A DNA stretch of 64,000 bases from Rhodeus uyekii (taxonomy: Eukaryota; Chordata; Actinopteri; Cypriniformes; Acheilognathidae), in assembly GCA_037043235.1 (NCBI GenBank), contig JAWRVZ010000155.1:372001-436000 (forward strand), written 5' to 3'. Shown here in pieces: positions 12,804-27,850 of the stretch. A model generated the notes under the pieces. That model made no database searches. It was not told the DNA's origin and saw only the letters and a program-made list of their open reading frames with translations. How positions within the stretch are numbered: the stretch's first letter is position 1; each line of letters starts with the position of its first letter. The position numbers and the translations under genes are program-made.

Positions 12804-13954
12804 CAGTGGAGTTCACATATCTGGAGTCACGGTTAACTCGCCAATCCTATTATGTCGACGTTTTTGAAGTGGAACCGCCAAACTCCCTATTTGTCTTAGC
12901 ATTTTCTTGTGGGTTATGTTGATTCTTTTATGTTGCCGAAATATAATATCTCAAGCACAAAAGAGGGACAAATTCGCCACTTAACATGGGTTATTTTGAT
13001 CTCGTGACTAATGAGCGTACCTACTGTAGTTCACTGCGCAGGTGCTGAGTTTGCCTTGCACATGCATCGCGGTCCGCTCATCCCAATGAAGGTTCACTCA
13101 TTGTCGTTGATCTTGTCTGAGGGATAACACGCTGTAGCTATTCTGATTTTTTTTCTTCTAAAAATGTCTGGAGGTGTTAAGAGAAAACTAAACTTGTTGT
13201 TAGCAAACATATACATAGTATATGTATAGTATATACATAGTACAGTGTGTGTAAAAATGTTTTAGATGAATGCCGATCGCTTCATCAAACAAATCGCGGC
13301 AACACTGTTGTGTAAAAAGACATCAAAAACACGATCATGTACATTCTCATTTAATAACTCACATCATGTACATCAATACATTTTCATTTTTCTTTCTTAC
13401 GAGGGTTGTTGTCTTTGGCGCTTGCAATATCACTATGACAGCTGCGCTTGTACTATCACTCTGACAGATGCGCTGATAGGCTGTCTGACCTGTCAATCAT
13501 GCAAGAAGACGTGATTGGCTGTGCTGCCATGAGGGCGAGCTCTTCTCATCATCTCATCTGATGATCAACACCTGTAGAATACGCTTCTTAAGGGACGTGC
13601 TGCTGCACAGCGGTAGAGACTGCTTTTTCTTTTTCTTCTGATTCTGACTTGTGTTTGTTTTCTTATTGTGTGAATTTCGCACACAAGCTCTGTGTACCGA
13701 GCCTGAACAGCTATGGATAATTGACGTCATGCGAGCAACATTCGACATGTGATCTTACACTATGGGTGTGGGTTCTACCAACGATTTTTTACACAAAACC
13801 CAAAACCTGCTGGCTATATGAGTGTGCGGATTATATGCGTCTGCGGGTTATATGTGGGAAAATCGGTAATATGTTATATGGGTTATCTCAATCATCGGTT
13901 ATCTCTCTACTTTTTTGCAACCTCCAAGGCCGTCGACATAATTGAACTCCACTG
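12804..13954 (+). mobile_element. Tigger-like element, family 2, copy A (1.15 kb)
   Basis: It runs from CAGTGGAGTTCACATATCTG to the inverted end GTCGACATAATTGAACTCCA then CTG, flanked by TA at 12802-12803 and 13955-13956. It shares long blocks with the opposite-orientation element at 48082-49053: ATTATGTCGACGTTT, GTGGAACCGCCAAACTCCCT, ATGTTGATTCTTTTATGT, AGCACAAAAGAGGGACAAA and GCCGATCGCTTCATCAA. An ATG at 13164 starts a short frame reading MSGGVKRKLN. That is like the start of Tigger transposases, so this is probably an internally deleted descendant. It is inserted inside repeat X. Confidence 0.8.
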
Positions 13955-14105
13955 TATTACTCTGTGTCACACAATTCCTCTGAAATCATTTTAATATGCT
14001 GATCTGATGTTAAAGAAACATTTTTAATTATTATTACCAATGTTGAAAACCGTTATGTTGCTTAATATCTTTGTGGAAACTATGATACTTTTTATGATTA
14101 AAGGA
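13955..14105. repeat. Cyprinid repeat X, copy 2, right half
   Basis: The family resumes with TTACTCTGTGTCACACAATT, then TGAAATCATTTTAATATGCTG, ACCAATGTTGAAAACCGTTA and TTTGTGGAAACTATGATAC. These are the blocks expected after the point where the left half broke off, confirming that the Tigger-like element landed in an existing repeat. Confidence 0.7.
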
Positions 14106-18179
<4,074 letters not shown>

Positions 18180-19092
18180 GCGTGTCGCCTCCCTGCTCGT
18201 ACACACCGCGCGGAGGAGCTCACAGCCCTCTTTCTGGCTCGTGCATTTGAAGAGAAGCATTGCTTCTCATTCAGCGGAATACAATTTTACAAAAAAGTAA
18301 ATAATAATAATAACATTCAAAAGAGGTTGCGCGCATAAGGCTTTTTAGGTTTTTTCGCCCTGGCACTTTCCGAGCGTTTCAGCACTGTCGCTGTCCATTA
18401 GCTCCCTCTGAATTTGGGTGAATCCTTTGATGCTTTCCAGAGAAATGCACATAGGGGAACATTGTGCACTGTAGTGCGCTGGAAAACCAATGCACACCGT
18501 TTTCTTTAAATAAATAGACTGGATGGCACAATGTAGAAGGTGCGTCATTCACAAGGCAGCGCACAAAGAGCCGTGTAAATGTGATATTTTCTTTATTTAT
18601 AGTCCCTCTCCTTCGGCGGAACATACCATGTTACTATATAACGATGAGAGGGGGAGAGAGAGCGTCGTGTGACATAAAGGGAGCTGCTTTTTCTCCTCTT
18701 CCTCCCCATTGCACTGAGCGCGTTTGAGACAACCCTGTCGGTTTAAACCGGGAGGACACCCATACCGACTTCTCAATGCAAAAAATAAAAGGGTAGCTAG
18801 AAGCAGGGGTGAGGGGAACGGAGGTAAAGCGAACGCTCACGGTCTGTCTCTCTCTTTCTCTCTCCCTCTCTCTCTTTCGTTTTTATTACTTGAATGAATG
18901 AATTGAGTAGTAAGGGACACATACAAGGAAACACGCCTCCGCCTGGACGACCAAACGCGTTTGATATTTGACTTGTGTTCAATGGTACGTGTTTGCATCT
19001 GTACATTTTCGGCGAAAACCAGAGTAGGACGTCTCATCCCGTCATTTGCAACACTTAAGAAGGCGTAGCAGCTGAAAGTCCTCGCGGTGAAC
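18180..19092 (+). promoter_or_regulatory. celf4: Putative celf4 promoter and 5' UTR
   Basis: CpG dinucleotides become frequent here compared with the flank (for example around 18180-18240, 18370-18390 and 18950-19060), as expected near a vertebrate promoter. A TATATAA motif occurs at 18635-18641, about 450 bp before the start codon, and a pyrimidine-rich CT tract at about 18843-18880. The transcription start cannot be fixed from sequence alone. An in-frame TAG at 19066-19068 bars any N-terminal extension of the main ORF upstream within this exon. Confidence 0.55.
18982..19068 (+). promoter_or_regulatory. Possible upstream ORF in celf4 leader (28 codons)
   Basis: An ATG at 18982 opens a 28-codon frame ending at the TAG 19066-19068, 24 bases before the main ATG and in the same frame. 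If the transcript starts further upstream, this uORF would be scanned first. The ATG is preceded by TTCA (C at -3), a weaker context than that of the main start. Its role is inferred only from position. Confidence 0.35.
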
Positions 19093-19357
19093 ATGGCAAC
19101 TTTAACGAACGGACAGGTGGACGCTGCGGTGCATGGAGGAGCGGCCAGTACGAACGGGCTCGTGAACGGAATAAGCCACACTCACAGTCCCGCGAGCTGC
19201 GCCACCATTCCCATGAAGGACCACGATGCCATCAAACTATTCATCGGACAGATACCCCGCAACCTGGACGAGAAGGACCTCCGGCCGCTCTTCGAGGAAT
19301 TTGGCAAGATCTACGAGCTCACCGTGCTGAAAGACCGCTTCACTGGCATGCACAAAG
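19093..19357 (+). CDS. celf4: celf4 coding exon 1: N-terminus and first half of RRM1
   Basis: This encodes the first 88 residues plus one base of the next codon of CUGBP Elav-like family member 4. CELF proteins bind UGU/GU-rich RNA and regulate splicing, stability and translation; CELF4 is mainly neuronal. Residues 1-40 are a low-complexity Ala/Gly/Ser/Asn tail. From about residue 41 the sequence is nearly identical to vertebrate CELF4 as I recall it: MKDHDAIKLFIGQIPRN, then DEKDLRPLFEEFGKIYEL and TVLKDRFTGMHK. The RNP2 motif LFIGQI is at residues 49-54. The start is chosen at ATG 19093 because its context (AACATGG) is strong and a TAG lies in frame 27 bases upstream. The exon ends CACAAAG at a GTACGT donor in phase 1. 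CELF3, CELF5 and CELF6 fit less well (they typically read GQIPRHL). Confidence 0.95.
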
Positions 19358-20521
19358 GTACGTTCCGCTCGCAAGAGCAGTTTCCCCCCTCTCGGTTCCT
19401 GTCACTGTAACGTCTTGATTTGCTTTGCCTCCGTTTCCATCATAAAAACAGGCTTGGATGTTCAGGCTATTTATATGCATATAGAAATTTAACATATGAA
19501 ATATGACGGGGAATAATTCATTCGTGTGTGTGCTACGAAAGTTAAGTGTTGATTTAGAATTGTTCAGTTCCCAACACGAAGCGAATTTTGTTAAATAGCG
19601 ACAGAACGCAAATGGGAGGCTAGTTACGCGATCCTATTTTGAGGACAGGGGTGGCGGGGGGAGGGAGGGAAATGTTTTTTTTATACACGTATTTTATTGT
19701 TTCACACTCTTCATACTTACTTGGTTAGTTCTGGATAGTCAAGTTTTGAGATTCAAAGCTGTGCATTTGTAAACCTTAACGTTCTTTGAACATTTTATAA
19801 GGTGAATGTCGCTTGATAAATATTGCACGCGACGTGTTTATTTACCTGCTTGTTCGTCTTTGTGAAAAGTCGCAATGTAGAGCGAAATTAATACCGTCTA
19901 TTCGTCTTCATTTAACGCGTCTGTCGTCGCTGTTCGACATTTTTAACCGTTTCCTCTCAGACGCGGGGACTAAACGCGCCACAAAGTTTTAGCGACTGTA
20001 CAAAGCGCATGAATATTTAATGAGGTAAGCACTGAGGCAGTTTGTGGTTGGTGAGTGTTGCTAAACAACTCCACATAATGTTTTAGCGTCGTGTTGTTTC
20101 GTTAAATCGGCGATAGTGTAACCCTGGCATAAAGGTGACGCTAATACCTTTCCAAAATGGTAAGTGTGAAACGTGTGCTTAACCCAGGGTTAAAACTGAT
20201 CTTTACACATAGTTGAAAAAGACATTAACCCTAGGTTAAATGTAGCGAGAAAACCCCTGTAGAAGCTGTTTTGAGGTCCATCACTTTGTTAGTCATGACA
20301 TCAAAAAAAGATTAATAAATTCCATTGAGACTTGTTCCATCTCTCTCTATCTCTCCCTGTGTGTGCTCAGGCTTTGCTTACATTGTGCTGACTAGATGTT
20401 CAAGGAAAGAAAAGCCTGAAATCTACACTGACACACTAAATAATATTTTAATGAAAATATAAAGATGAAAAAAATATCTTTCTGAGATTTATTAAATATT
20501 ATGTAACTCTGTATAAAAACA

Positions 20522-20580
20522 GTATGGAAAGTCCCCATCACGATTGAAATAAATGAATGTGTGTGTGTGTGTGTGTGTGA
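20522..20580. repeat. Repeat fragment with (TG)n tail
   Basis: A TATGGAAAGTCCCCATCACG block is followed shortly by about ten TG units (20559-20579). The same leading block, TATGGAAAGTCCCCATAAAA, precedes TG at 41010-41060, and a close relative precedes the long TG tract at 17797. This suggests that one dispersed repeat family carries the TG seed. Confidence 0.6.
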
Positions 20581-21847
20581 GCTTCTATAAACATTTCCCC
20601 CAATTTGTTTTCTCTAGAGATCGTGTTGTGTGCACAACAAAAACTGTCTTGCGTACTATCTAAGACAAGTAGCCCATTATCTTGAGTCTTTTTGTCTAAG
20701 TATGATCGTGCAAAAACTAAAGGTAAATAGCAGCCGTCAAAACAATGAAAGAGAACATTATGAGCAAGGATAGGATCTGTTCTGAAAGAGTCTGTCCAGT
20801 AACCTCTTAATTGGGGTTGTGTAGCCATGATTGTTCCTGTTCTATTGCTTCACAATAAAATATTAATTTATTATGACAGTCCACACAATAGCATTTCAGT
20901 GTGGTGTGTTCTAGCAGTAACAGCAGCCGAACTATAATTACCTCCTGCTTATCTTCTCTTTGCCAGTTGGTGTCATACGCAGCAACTCACATCTCCGGTT
21001 AGGAGCCGCAACTGTGCCTTGTTTGTGTGGTTGCTTGCTCCTGCAGTGTGGTAATTACTGCTGAAGTTGTGTACCTGTGGTGTGTTCGGAAAGATCAATT
21101 CCTGAAGCCCTCAGCCAGGGGTCCAAATGTGGGTCTCCCTAGAAAGCTCTTCCCAGGGGTGTCATTATTTCACAGGCTGGTCTAATTGATCTCCAACCCA
21201 GAGGACATTGTTTGGCTTTAGGGTCACATCAGTGGCTAATTTTCCCATCCAACCTTGGGAGTTGAGGGAAGAAGCTGCTTACCCAAGCCCCAGGGATGAA
21301 GTCCCTCCGTTGTAGTAAACAAAGCTGTCCTCTGTATGTGCCTAGCAAAAATGTGGCTTTGAGAAGCGGATCTGGGGAGGGTAGGAGGTTATCTTTTATT
21401 AATAGTACTGCTAGAGTACTCCCCGTCCAGTGGTTAATCATGTTGCTTGTGAACTATGGGGAGTCATGCCGGCTGATTCTAGGAACTGTCTCCTTTTTTT
21501 GCAATATATGGTCCTTTGTATCCATCCCGCCCACTGTAGGGCCCGTATTCACTAGTGTTGGTCATCAGTCCTGCTTGGCTCCATGTTACGACTGAGTTTA
21601 GGTACTCGCTCACTCCCTCTCAACAACACAAGCACTGGCGTCAGTGTCTCTCAAAATCTATTTCCCTTTGGCAGCAGTGCCGTTCTCTCCATAGCCTGCA
21701 GTATGCTGGGGCCTGTCCACTTTAGAGCTCTCTTTGCTTCAAGAACTTAATATGCTGTTTTGTAAAGCTGACCTTTCCCTTCACTTTCAGGAAAAGTACT
21801 ACCTTGTCACTAGGGCAGCTCCCTTAAAAGTGCTAATATGTACCCGT
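20581..21847. other. Intron 1, nothing recognised
   Basis: Non-coding intronic sequence, moderately GC-balanced between 20900 and 21800, with no exon-like segment and no clear repeat ends. Confidence 0.5.
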
Positions 21848-22072
21848 AAAGGGATATTTCACCTAAAATTTTAATTTAGTCACCCTCACGTGGTTCCAGA
21901 CTTATGTTGAATAGATATTTGACTCAGTGTTTTTAACTTTGGACCTTTTTTTAATTATTATTATTATCACTATCTATGAGTTCCACAGAAGGCAGAAATT
22001 CCAAATCTATTAGAATGACACGAGGGTGAGTAAATGAAATAATTAAAAATGTTGGGCAAACTATCCCTTTAA
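21848..22072. repeat. Cyprinid short inverted-repeat element, copy 2
   Basis: This copy shows both ends: AAAGGGATATTTCACCTAAA at the left, and GGGCAAACTATCCCTTT at the right, its inverted counterpart. Internally, GTCACCCTCACGTGGTTCCA is mirrored by GACACGAGGGTGAGTAAATG. The structure is that of a MITE about 225 bp long. Confidence 0.75.
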
Positions 22073-22994
22073 GTCAGAAGTTCCAGTCATCTTTTCTCTC
22101 CAACTGTGATAGTGACAGTGAAACAGCTTCTCAAACAAGATTTGTTTTTAATAAACACATAAAATGCACTACTCCCCATAATATCTTTGCAGTGTATAAA
22201 CTGTAAAGAAAATATATATGATCAATGAGTTATGACAACTGATGTTTTTACATTGCTTTAACTCATTAAAAAAGTTAAGCAAATATCAAACTCATTTTCA
22301 TTTTCAACTCAAGTCAGTTTAATGTCATTTAAGTTGAAATGAATTAAATATCCAAGTTGATTGTACTTAAATTGGTGTGTGTAGTGCTGAACTTGATTTA
22401 GCTAATTTCTGCGATCTAATGTGAGTGACATTTTCCTGGAGGGGTGGGATTATTAGTGAACAAATCATCAGAGAAGACATGGCTTCCCAATCAAATGAAT
22501 AAACATATTTTTTAAAGCTCCATAAATATTCTATTCCTACAGTAGTCTGGCCTCCTTGATCATTAACACGATCGCATTGTTTTGTTTTTCATCATTATAG
22601 GAAGTTCTCCATCTTGGCCCTTCAACTATCTCCACCTCCACCCACTTCCTCTCTTCACACATTATCACCTCCTCCAGCCTGCTGCATGTCTGTGCCGTCT
22701 CTCCTCTTCCAATCATGCGATTTTTCTTTCCATTCACAGGCTAGAAGGGGTTTTGTCATCCATTTATTCACTCACTTACCCTCCTACACACATCGTTCAA
22801 GATTTACCATTACACTTCACGCTGAGATGAGGTCCTGAGAGCTCTCTGTTGGGGTCTTAGGATAACAGCAACAGCAGAACCTCAAGCGTTTCCCTGCAAA
22901 TATTGGTGTCACTTAAAGATAGTTTCTGCTTCTTGCTTCATGACAGACTAAGACAGTGGTATGGCAAGCCAGTGTAGGCTGTTGAGATCACATC

Positions 22995-23255
22995 CAAACA
23001 CAAACTGAAAATTCTATCATTATTTACTCACCTTCTTGTTTTTCCAAACCTCTTGTGAAAAATGTCTTGTCGTTCCAATCCTGTATGACTTTCTTGTGAA
23101 TAAATGTCTGCATGCTTGAAGTCAATGGGGTCCAATGTTGTCTGGATCAAAATATCTTCTTCTGTGTTGAAAAAGGAAAGCCATAAAGGTGTGGAACGAC
23201 ATGAAGGTTAGTAATGATGACAGAACTTTCCTTTTTGGGTGAACTATGGCTTTAA
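22995..23255. repeat. Cyprinid short inverted-repeat element, copy 3
   Basis: ACTGAAAATTCTATCATTAT then TTACTCACCTTC at the left is mirrored by ACGACATGAAGGTTAGTAAT, then TTTTTGGGTGAACTATGGC, at the right. It belongs to the same family as 21848-22072 and is more diverged internally. Confidence 0.7.
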
Positions 23256-24245
23256 TTGCTAGCTGTGCATTTTCAGCAGATTCTAAAATCGTCAAGAAAA
23301 CGATCCCACGTTGTGCAGGTAAACACCAGAAGCAAACATCGCTGAGAAGCGTGAGCGTTTGAAGTTGTGATGAGTGTAGGTGGAGAGGGAACGCGTTTGA
23401 TGCTATAAAGAAGCATGTAGGAGGAGACGCTAGATTTTCGTACTATGCTGCTGAATTCTATTTTTGATAGTCATTATTCCCATGCATATGGTCTACTTTT
23501 GAGTTCTGTTTTTGATATGTAGACGCGGCGTGCGGGCATACATTTGATTTCATCACGCATCTGGAGAGATGACTGAATAAAGCATGATGCGTTTTACGTG
23601 TAGACTCTAATGAGACACTGAGCGGAGGGGGCTTCATTCATCCTCATGCTTGAGCAGCCAAAGTAATGATTCTGTACATCAGTTATCTAGTCCTTAGACT
23701 CTCGTCTCTCGGGAGAAAGTAAGAGAGAGGTGAATGCTACAACACTGGCTAAAGGACGTAGATCGAGAGAGTGATGGATTGAAAGAGAGGGCAGTAGAAA
23801 GAGGAGAAATGAAACAAAAAGATGGATGAAAACAGACTAAAAGAGAGTTTAACACAGGAATGGCCTTTTTTTTAAACGGAGTAATAGAAGTAGACAGTGA
23901 AAGGGAGTTAGATGGAGAAAACCGGTAAGTCGGGGCAGGGCTGAGCTGGGTGGGGGGTGTTCTTGAGTCCTCCGTTCACCAGCACTTTCTTTTGGCTGCT
24001 CTGCGTGACTCAGCACAGCTAATAGAGGCCATTTGTACCGGTCACCAGCAGCTACGGGAAACATGCTGCGGACTTTAACACGCCTTTTAGCGTAGGGGAG
24101 ATTGCCGCTATGCACCGAAAGACTATCACTCCCAGCTTGCAATGTCTGATATTAGGACGGTTAGCATTGTCTTGTTTAGCTGCAACTCACAAACATGTTT
24201 AAGGGTGAAGATGGACAAATTTTATTTATTACGATTTTGATTTTG
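23256..24245. other. Intron 1, nothing recognised
   Basis: Non-coding, with purine-rich GAGAGA stretches at about 23710-23850. No exon or RNA gene was seen. Confidence 0.45.
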
Positions 24246-24417
24246 GGTCCAATTCTCACTATTTATTAACTGTGACTTTTGCCTCAGTTGACTCCTACTT
24301 ACTGTTTATTAATAGCTAATAAGGTAGTTGTTTTAAGGGATGTAAAATATTTATAACTACTAATAAGCAGCCAATATCCTAGCTAATAAGCAACTAGTTA
24401 ATAGTGAGAATTGGACT
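24246..24417. repeat. MITE-like inverted repeat, about 172 bp
   Basis: The left end GGTCCAATTCTCACTATTTA is mirrored by the right end TTAATAGTGAGAATTGGAC. The interior contains TTTATTAATAGCTAATAAGG and ACTAATAAGCAGCCAATATC, typical of a family widespread in cyprinid introns. The flank TAAACTAAAGTGTTACCATG also belongs to this kind of repeat. Confidence 0.7.
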
Positions 24418-27142
24418 AAACTAAACTAAAGTGTTACCATGATTTTGAACTTCAAACTATCCATGTCCAAGGTGCTTTTTTTATTTTCTAGATAGTTGTT
24501 TCGAAGGTCCAAACAAGCTCTCCTTGAAAAATGTACAAGTACGAATGTTTTCCGTTGGGGATGATGTGTTATCGAGAGACTGTGTTAACTGGGAATGAAA
24601 ATGAAAATGCTGTTTCTGGGCAACCTAAACCTGAGTTTCTGGGCAGGATTTTTCCAAAAGACAATTGGATGTCCTTGCCGGAGAAAGAGAAATGCTTGGT
24701 TTTTCCTCCTGCGGGTTGGTGTTAATTCAGCTCGCGTCCTGGACTCACCATTGCATTGCTGTTGCATCATCTGCACACACAGCGCTTCTCTTTTTTTCCC
24801 CTCTCTTGCTCATTTGGATCTGCAGATGTTCCGAGCCTCAGCCCATCCCAAATCCTCTCAAGCCTCTTGTCTCCAATTGCTCATCCCGTCCGAGAAAGCG
24901 CAGACAACCTCCCGCTTCGAGTGCGGTTTCCGCGCCGCATGATCGATGCGTCCGTTTTGTTTATGAATAAAGTTGACGCGTCACTGCGGAGGTCGCTGCT
25001 GTCCGTAGGTCGCCTTCTCAAAATGCGGCATGTCTGCATCAAATATACGTAGCAGTGGTGGCATGAACTTGCATGCAAATCCGTGAGAGCAGACCTATTT
25101 TTCAGGTAGACGGTCGAGAGGGTGGCAACTGTTTTTGTCCAGTGTAATTTGAGGCGATTGCAACAGAGGTCAGACATCAAAAGAAAAGATAGTTACTCAA
25201 GGTGAGCAATGGCTTGCTGGTGAAAGAGAGGGAAAAGGAAACGCTGCAGGTTTGGAGTTCTACAGGATGGAGAACCTGTCTAGCAGTCCTAACCTTGCGG
25301 TGGCCCTTATTAGCTAGTGTGACCCTGTTGTGCTTTCTGAAGTGGGCCAAAATGTAGCCATTTTCTCATACCTCAGGGCACCACAGGAAACTCGTCTCAG
25401 TTCTTTCAGGCGTTCGGACAGCAGGGAGACATGTTTATGCGCAACAGTTAATCCCAAAACACTCATGAATTTCGTCTGTTATCTACCATAATTCTCTGTC
25501 AGATAGCTGTGTGAACTTTTAAACTGGAAGTAATGCTGCTTGGCGGAGGCGATTTACTTTCTAAATTGAAAACTATGCAAATATGCTACGCTGCACAGCT
25601 TTTGCAGGCTTCCTAAAATTCTATCCTGCAAGATTTATGTCCGGCGTAATGGCCTTGTTGTGTTTTCATATATTTAAATAGCAGGACTCGAAGAGCAAGG
25701 CAGGGCTAAACTGGGTTCAGCCTTAAAAGTTTTATAAGGTTTAGCTGTAATTTCATATAAACTGTGCCGATGTAAAGCCCGAGGCCACACCCCCCTCTGC
25801 GGCACACTGGTTTTATCTCGCCCTGCCTGTGAATCACAATTTTGATTTAAGAACCTCCGAAGCCTTGCAGTTTCTAGCAACAACTCTGGCAAAATTAATA
25901 GTTTCTGTTTTCAAACTAGTTGCATCATCTAAGTGTTATTGTGGTGTGTGTGTGTGTGTGTCTTAAATATTTAAAGGGTTTAGGAGTGATATGTGTACTG
26001 CTGTCTAGGCAAGGCTAAGAAAAGGTGTCATAGTTCCCACAATACAGCAAGAAAACAGAGCTGTCAGTCAAAATGCCTCAGTTTCATGTGGAGATGCTCT
26101 TTTTGTCAGAATGCAGGCTATCCTTTATATTTCCATTTTTCTAGCTGCAATCTAACACTAATAAAAAAAATGGATCTACGTGTAAGAGCAGTTGGTTTTA
26201 TATGCAGCATGTTTCAATTAATGGACATTTTTGTTTTGTGGCTATTTTTTGCAGGCAATAAATTGTGAACGTATGACCCTTTTTTATCTCGTTTGATGCA
26301 TTTGACGTCACCCCTCAGTAGCTAACCAGTTCTGACATGATGTAGATTTCCCATGACTCTAGAGTGATTTGTCACATGGCTCATGTGATCAGTTCAAATT
26401 CTGTTTCCCCATGAGCGAAGAAGCAAACATGCATAATTTTTAGGGTGAATGTAAACATTCTCCAGGTATTAGTGTTTTTATGAGCAATAACCTGTTTAGA
26501 CTAATGACTACTTATTTTACTGTTATTCTAATGCAAAAATAACACCAACCACATTGTCATTGTAATTTAACACGATTTTTTAAATTAAGCGTTCCTGATG
26601 CGATCTGAGAATCCACATAACATCCATCTTGTTAAAAATACACCAGTGTACTCTTTTTGTCTGAGCCCTTTACATTTTAAACTCAATTTTTTTTCTCTCA
26701 TTTTGTGAAGCGTTACCTATTTGTTAGTCTAATGATGCTGTATTCAAACTCCATTAATTAGTGTGCAGAAAATGGTGAGGTTGAGAACTAAAAGCAGGCA
26801 AAAAGGCTAGGTAATAGCTTAGATCATTTTCATTGTATGGACTGATTTAAGCAAGCAACTTTTTAATTACTTTTTTGATTTAAATGAGCGCAGAGGAGAA
26901 AAAGAGAGCAAACTATGGGGACTGTGTGCTGTTAATCATCATTGTGTCTCTTTATAGCGGATTGTAAATATGGCTATGGTGAAGCTGTAAAATTACACCT
27001 GATTGTTGGACTAACTGTTGGTTGTTTGACTATGAACAGGATTAGAAAGACTTTTTAGATGTATGAGCATTGATTCATTGGAGACATGGAATCAAATCAT
27101 GTCCCTTTATAAATACCTAACATAATCATATATAATTTTCAA
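24418..27142. other. Intron 1, no gene recognised
   Basis: Non-coding. Overlapping frames at 24530-25180 are open on several strands, but none resembles a known protein and none is bounded by convincing splice sites. A short TG run lies at about 25943-25961. Confidence 0.45.
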
Positions 27143-27144
27143 TA

Positions 27145-27848
27145 CAGTAATACCTCGGTTTACGAGTTTAATTCGTTCCAAAATTCTCATACACCAAAAC
27201 AATTTTCCCCATAAGAATGCCCTAAAAATCAATCGATTCGTTCCACACGACCATAAATGCCCAGTTTAAATATTTTTTTGGTTTCACCCTATTAATTACA
27301 TTTAAAATGATAACCATTAAGATCTCACATAAATGCTAATTAATAATTGACAATTAAACTCTAAAAATACATGACAATTTATTGTAACGCGCACTTCAGC
27401 TTTGAGTAGCGTCGCTGCTGGCGTGAAGGAGACGAGAGGGGGGGGGGGGGGGGGGGGGGGAGCGGGGCGCGGGGCGAGGTGTTACTGCTTAGAGGGAGGA
27501 TTTCGTACCTTCATAGCGAACAATAGCGATCATAATTAATGTTAACAACACAAGGTAAAACCGTTGTAAATCACTTATAAAAGTATCACTGTGGTGAATG
27601 ATGCAACCAAACCAAGCGACGCTGAGAGAATGAACGAGTTAAGGGGTGATAAAGGGGTTGGGTGACTGTTTTGTGAGAAGCTGTCGTTAGGATATTTCCA
27701 GTAAAAATGCACGCGACGATGCTGAGCGTTAGGACTTTTCCACACAAAAATGCGCGTGGGTGAGGGAATATTTTTCTTGCACTCCGATACAATGCTCGTA
27801 CACCGATTTGCTCGTATACTAAGTCACTCATAAACCGAAGTATTACTG
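27145..27848. mobile_element. Tigger-like non-autonomous element, family 3 (704 bp)
   Basis: The left end CAGTAATACCTCGGTTTACG pairs with a right end that, reverse complemented, reads CAGTAATACTTCGGTTTATG. TA flanks both sides (27143-27144 and 27849-27850). Inside are CpG-rich blocks and a run of 23 consecutive G (27438-27460). No transposase frame is visible, so mobilisation would have depended on a related element in trans. Confidence 0.8.
27438..27460 (+). repeat. G23 homopolymer
   Basis: Twenty-three consecutive G residues followed by AGCGGGGCGCGGGGCGAGG. On the sense strand this is a strong candidate for G-quadruplex formation in DNA and in the nascent RNA. The exact length is prone to sequencing and assembly error. 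Confidence 0.85.
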
Positions 27849-27850
27849 TA

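Noticed and set aside
19087..19092. GTG start two codons before the celf4 ATG
   Set aside because: Eukaryotic initiation favours the ATG at 19093, which has a strong context; the GTG is only an ORF-finder choice.
24530..25180. Overlapping ORFs suggesting a coding exon
   Set aside because: Several frames and both strands are open at once, no family resemblance is seen, and no paired splice sites were found.
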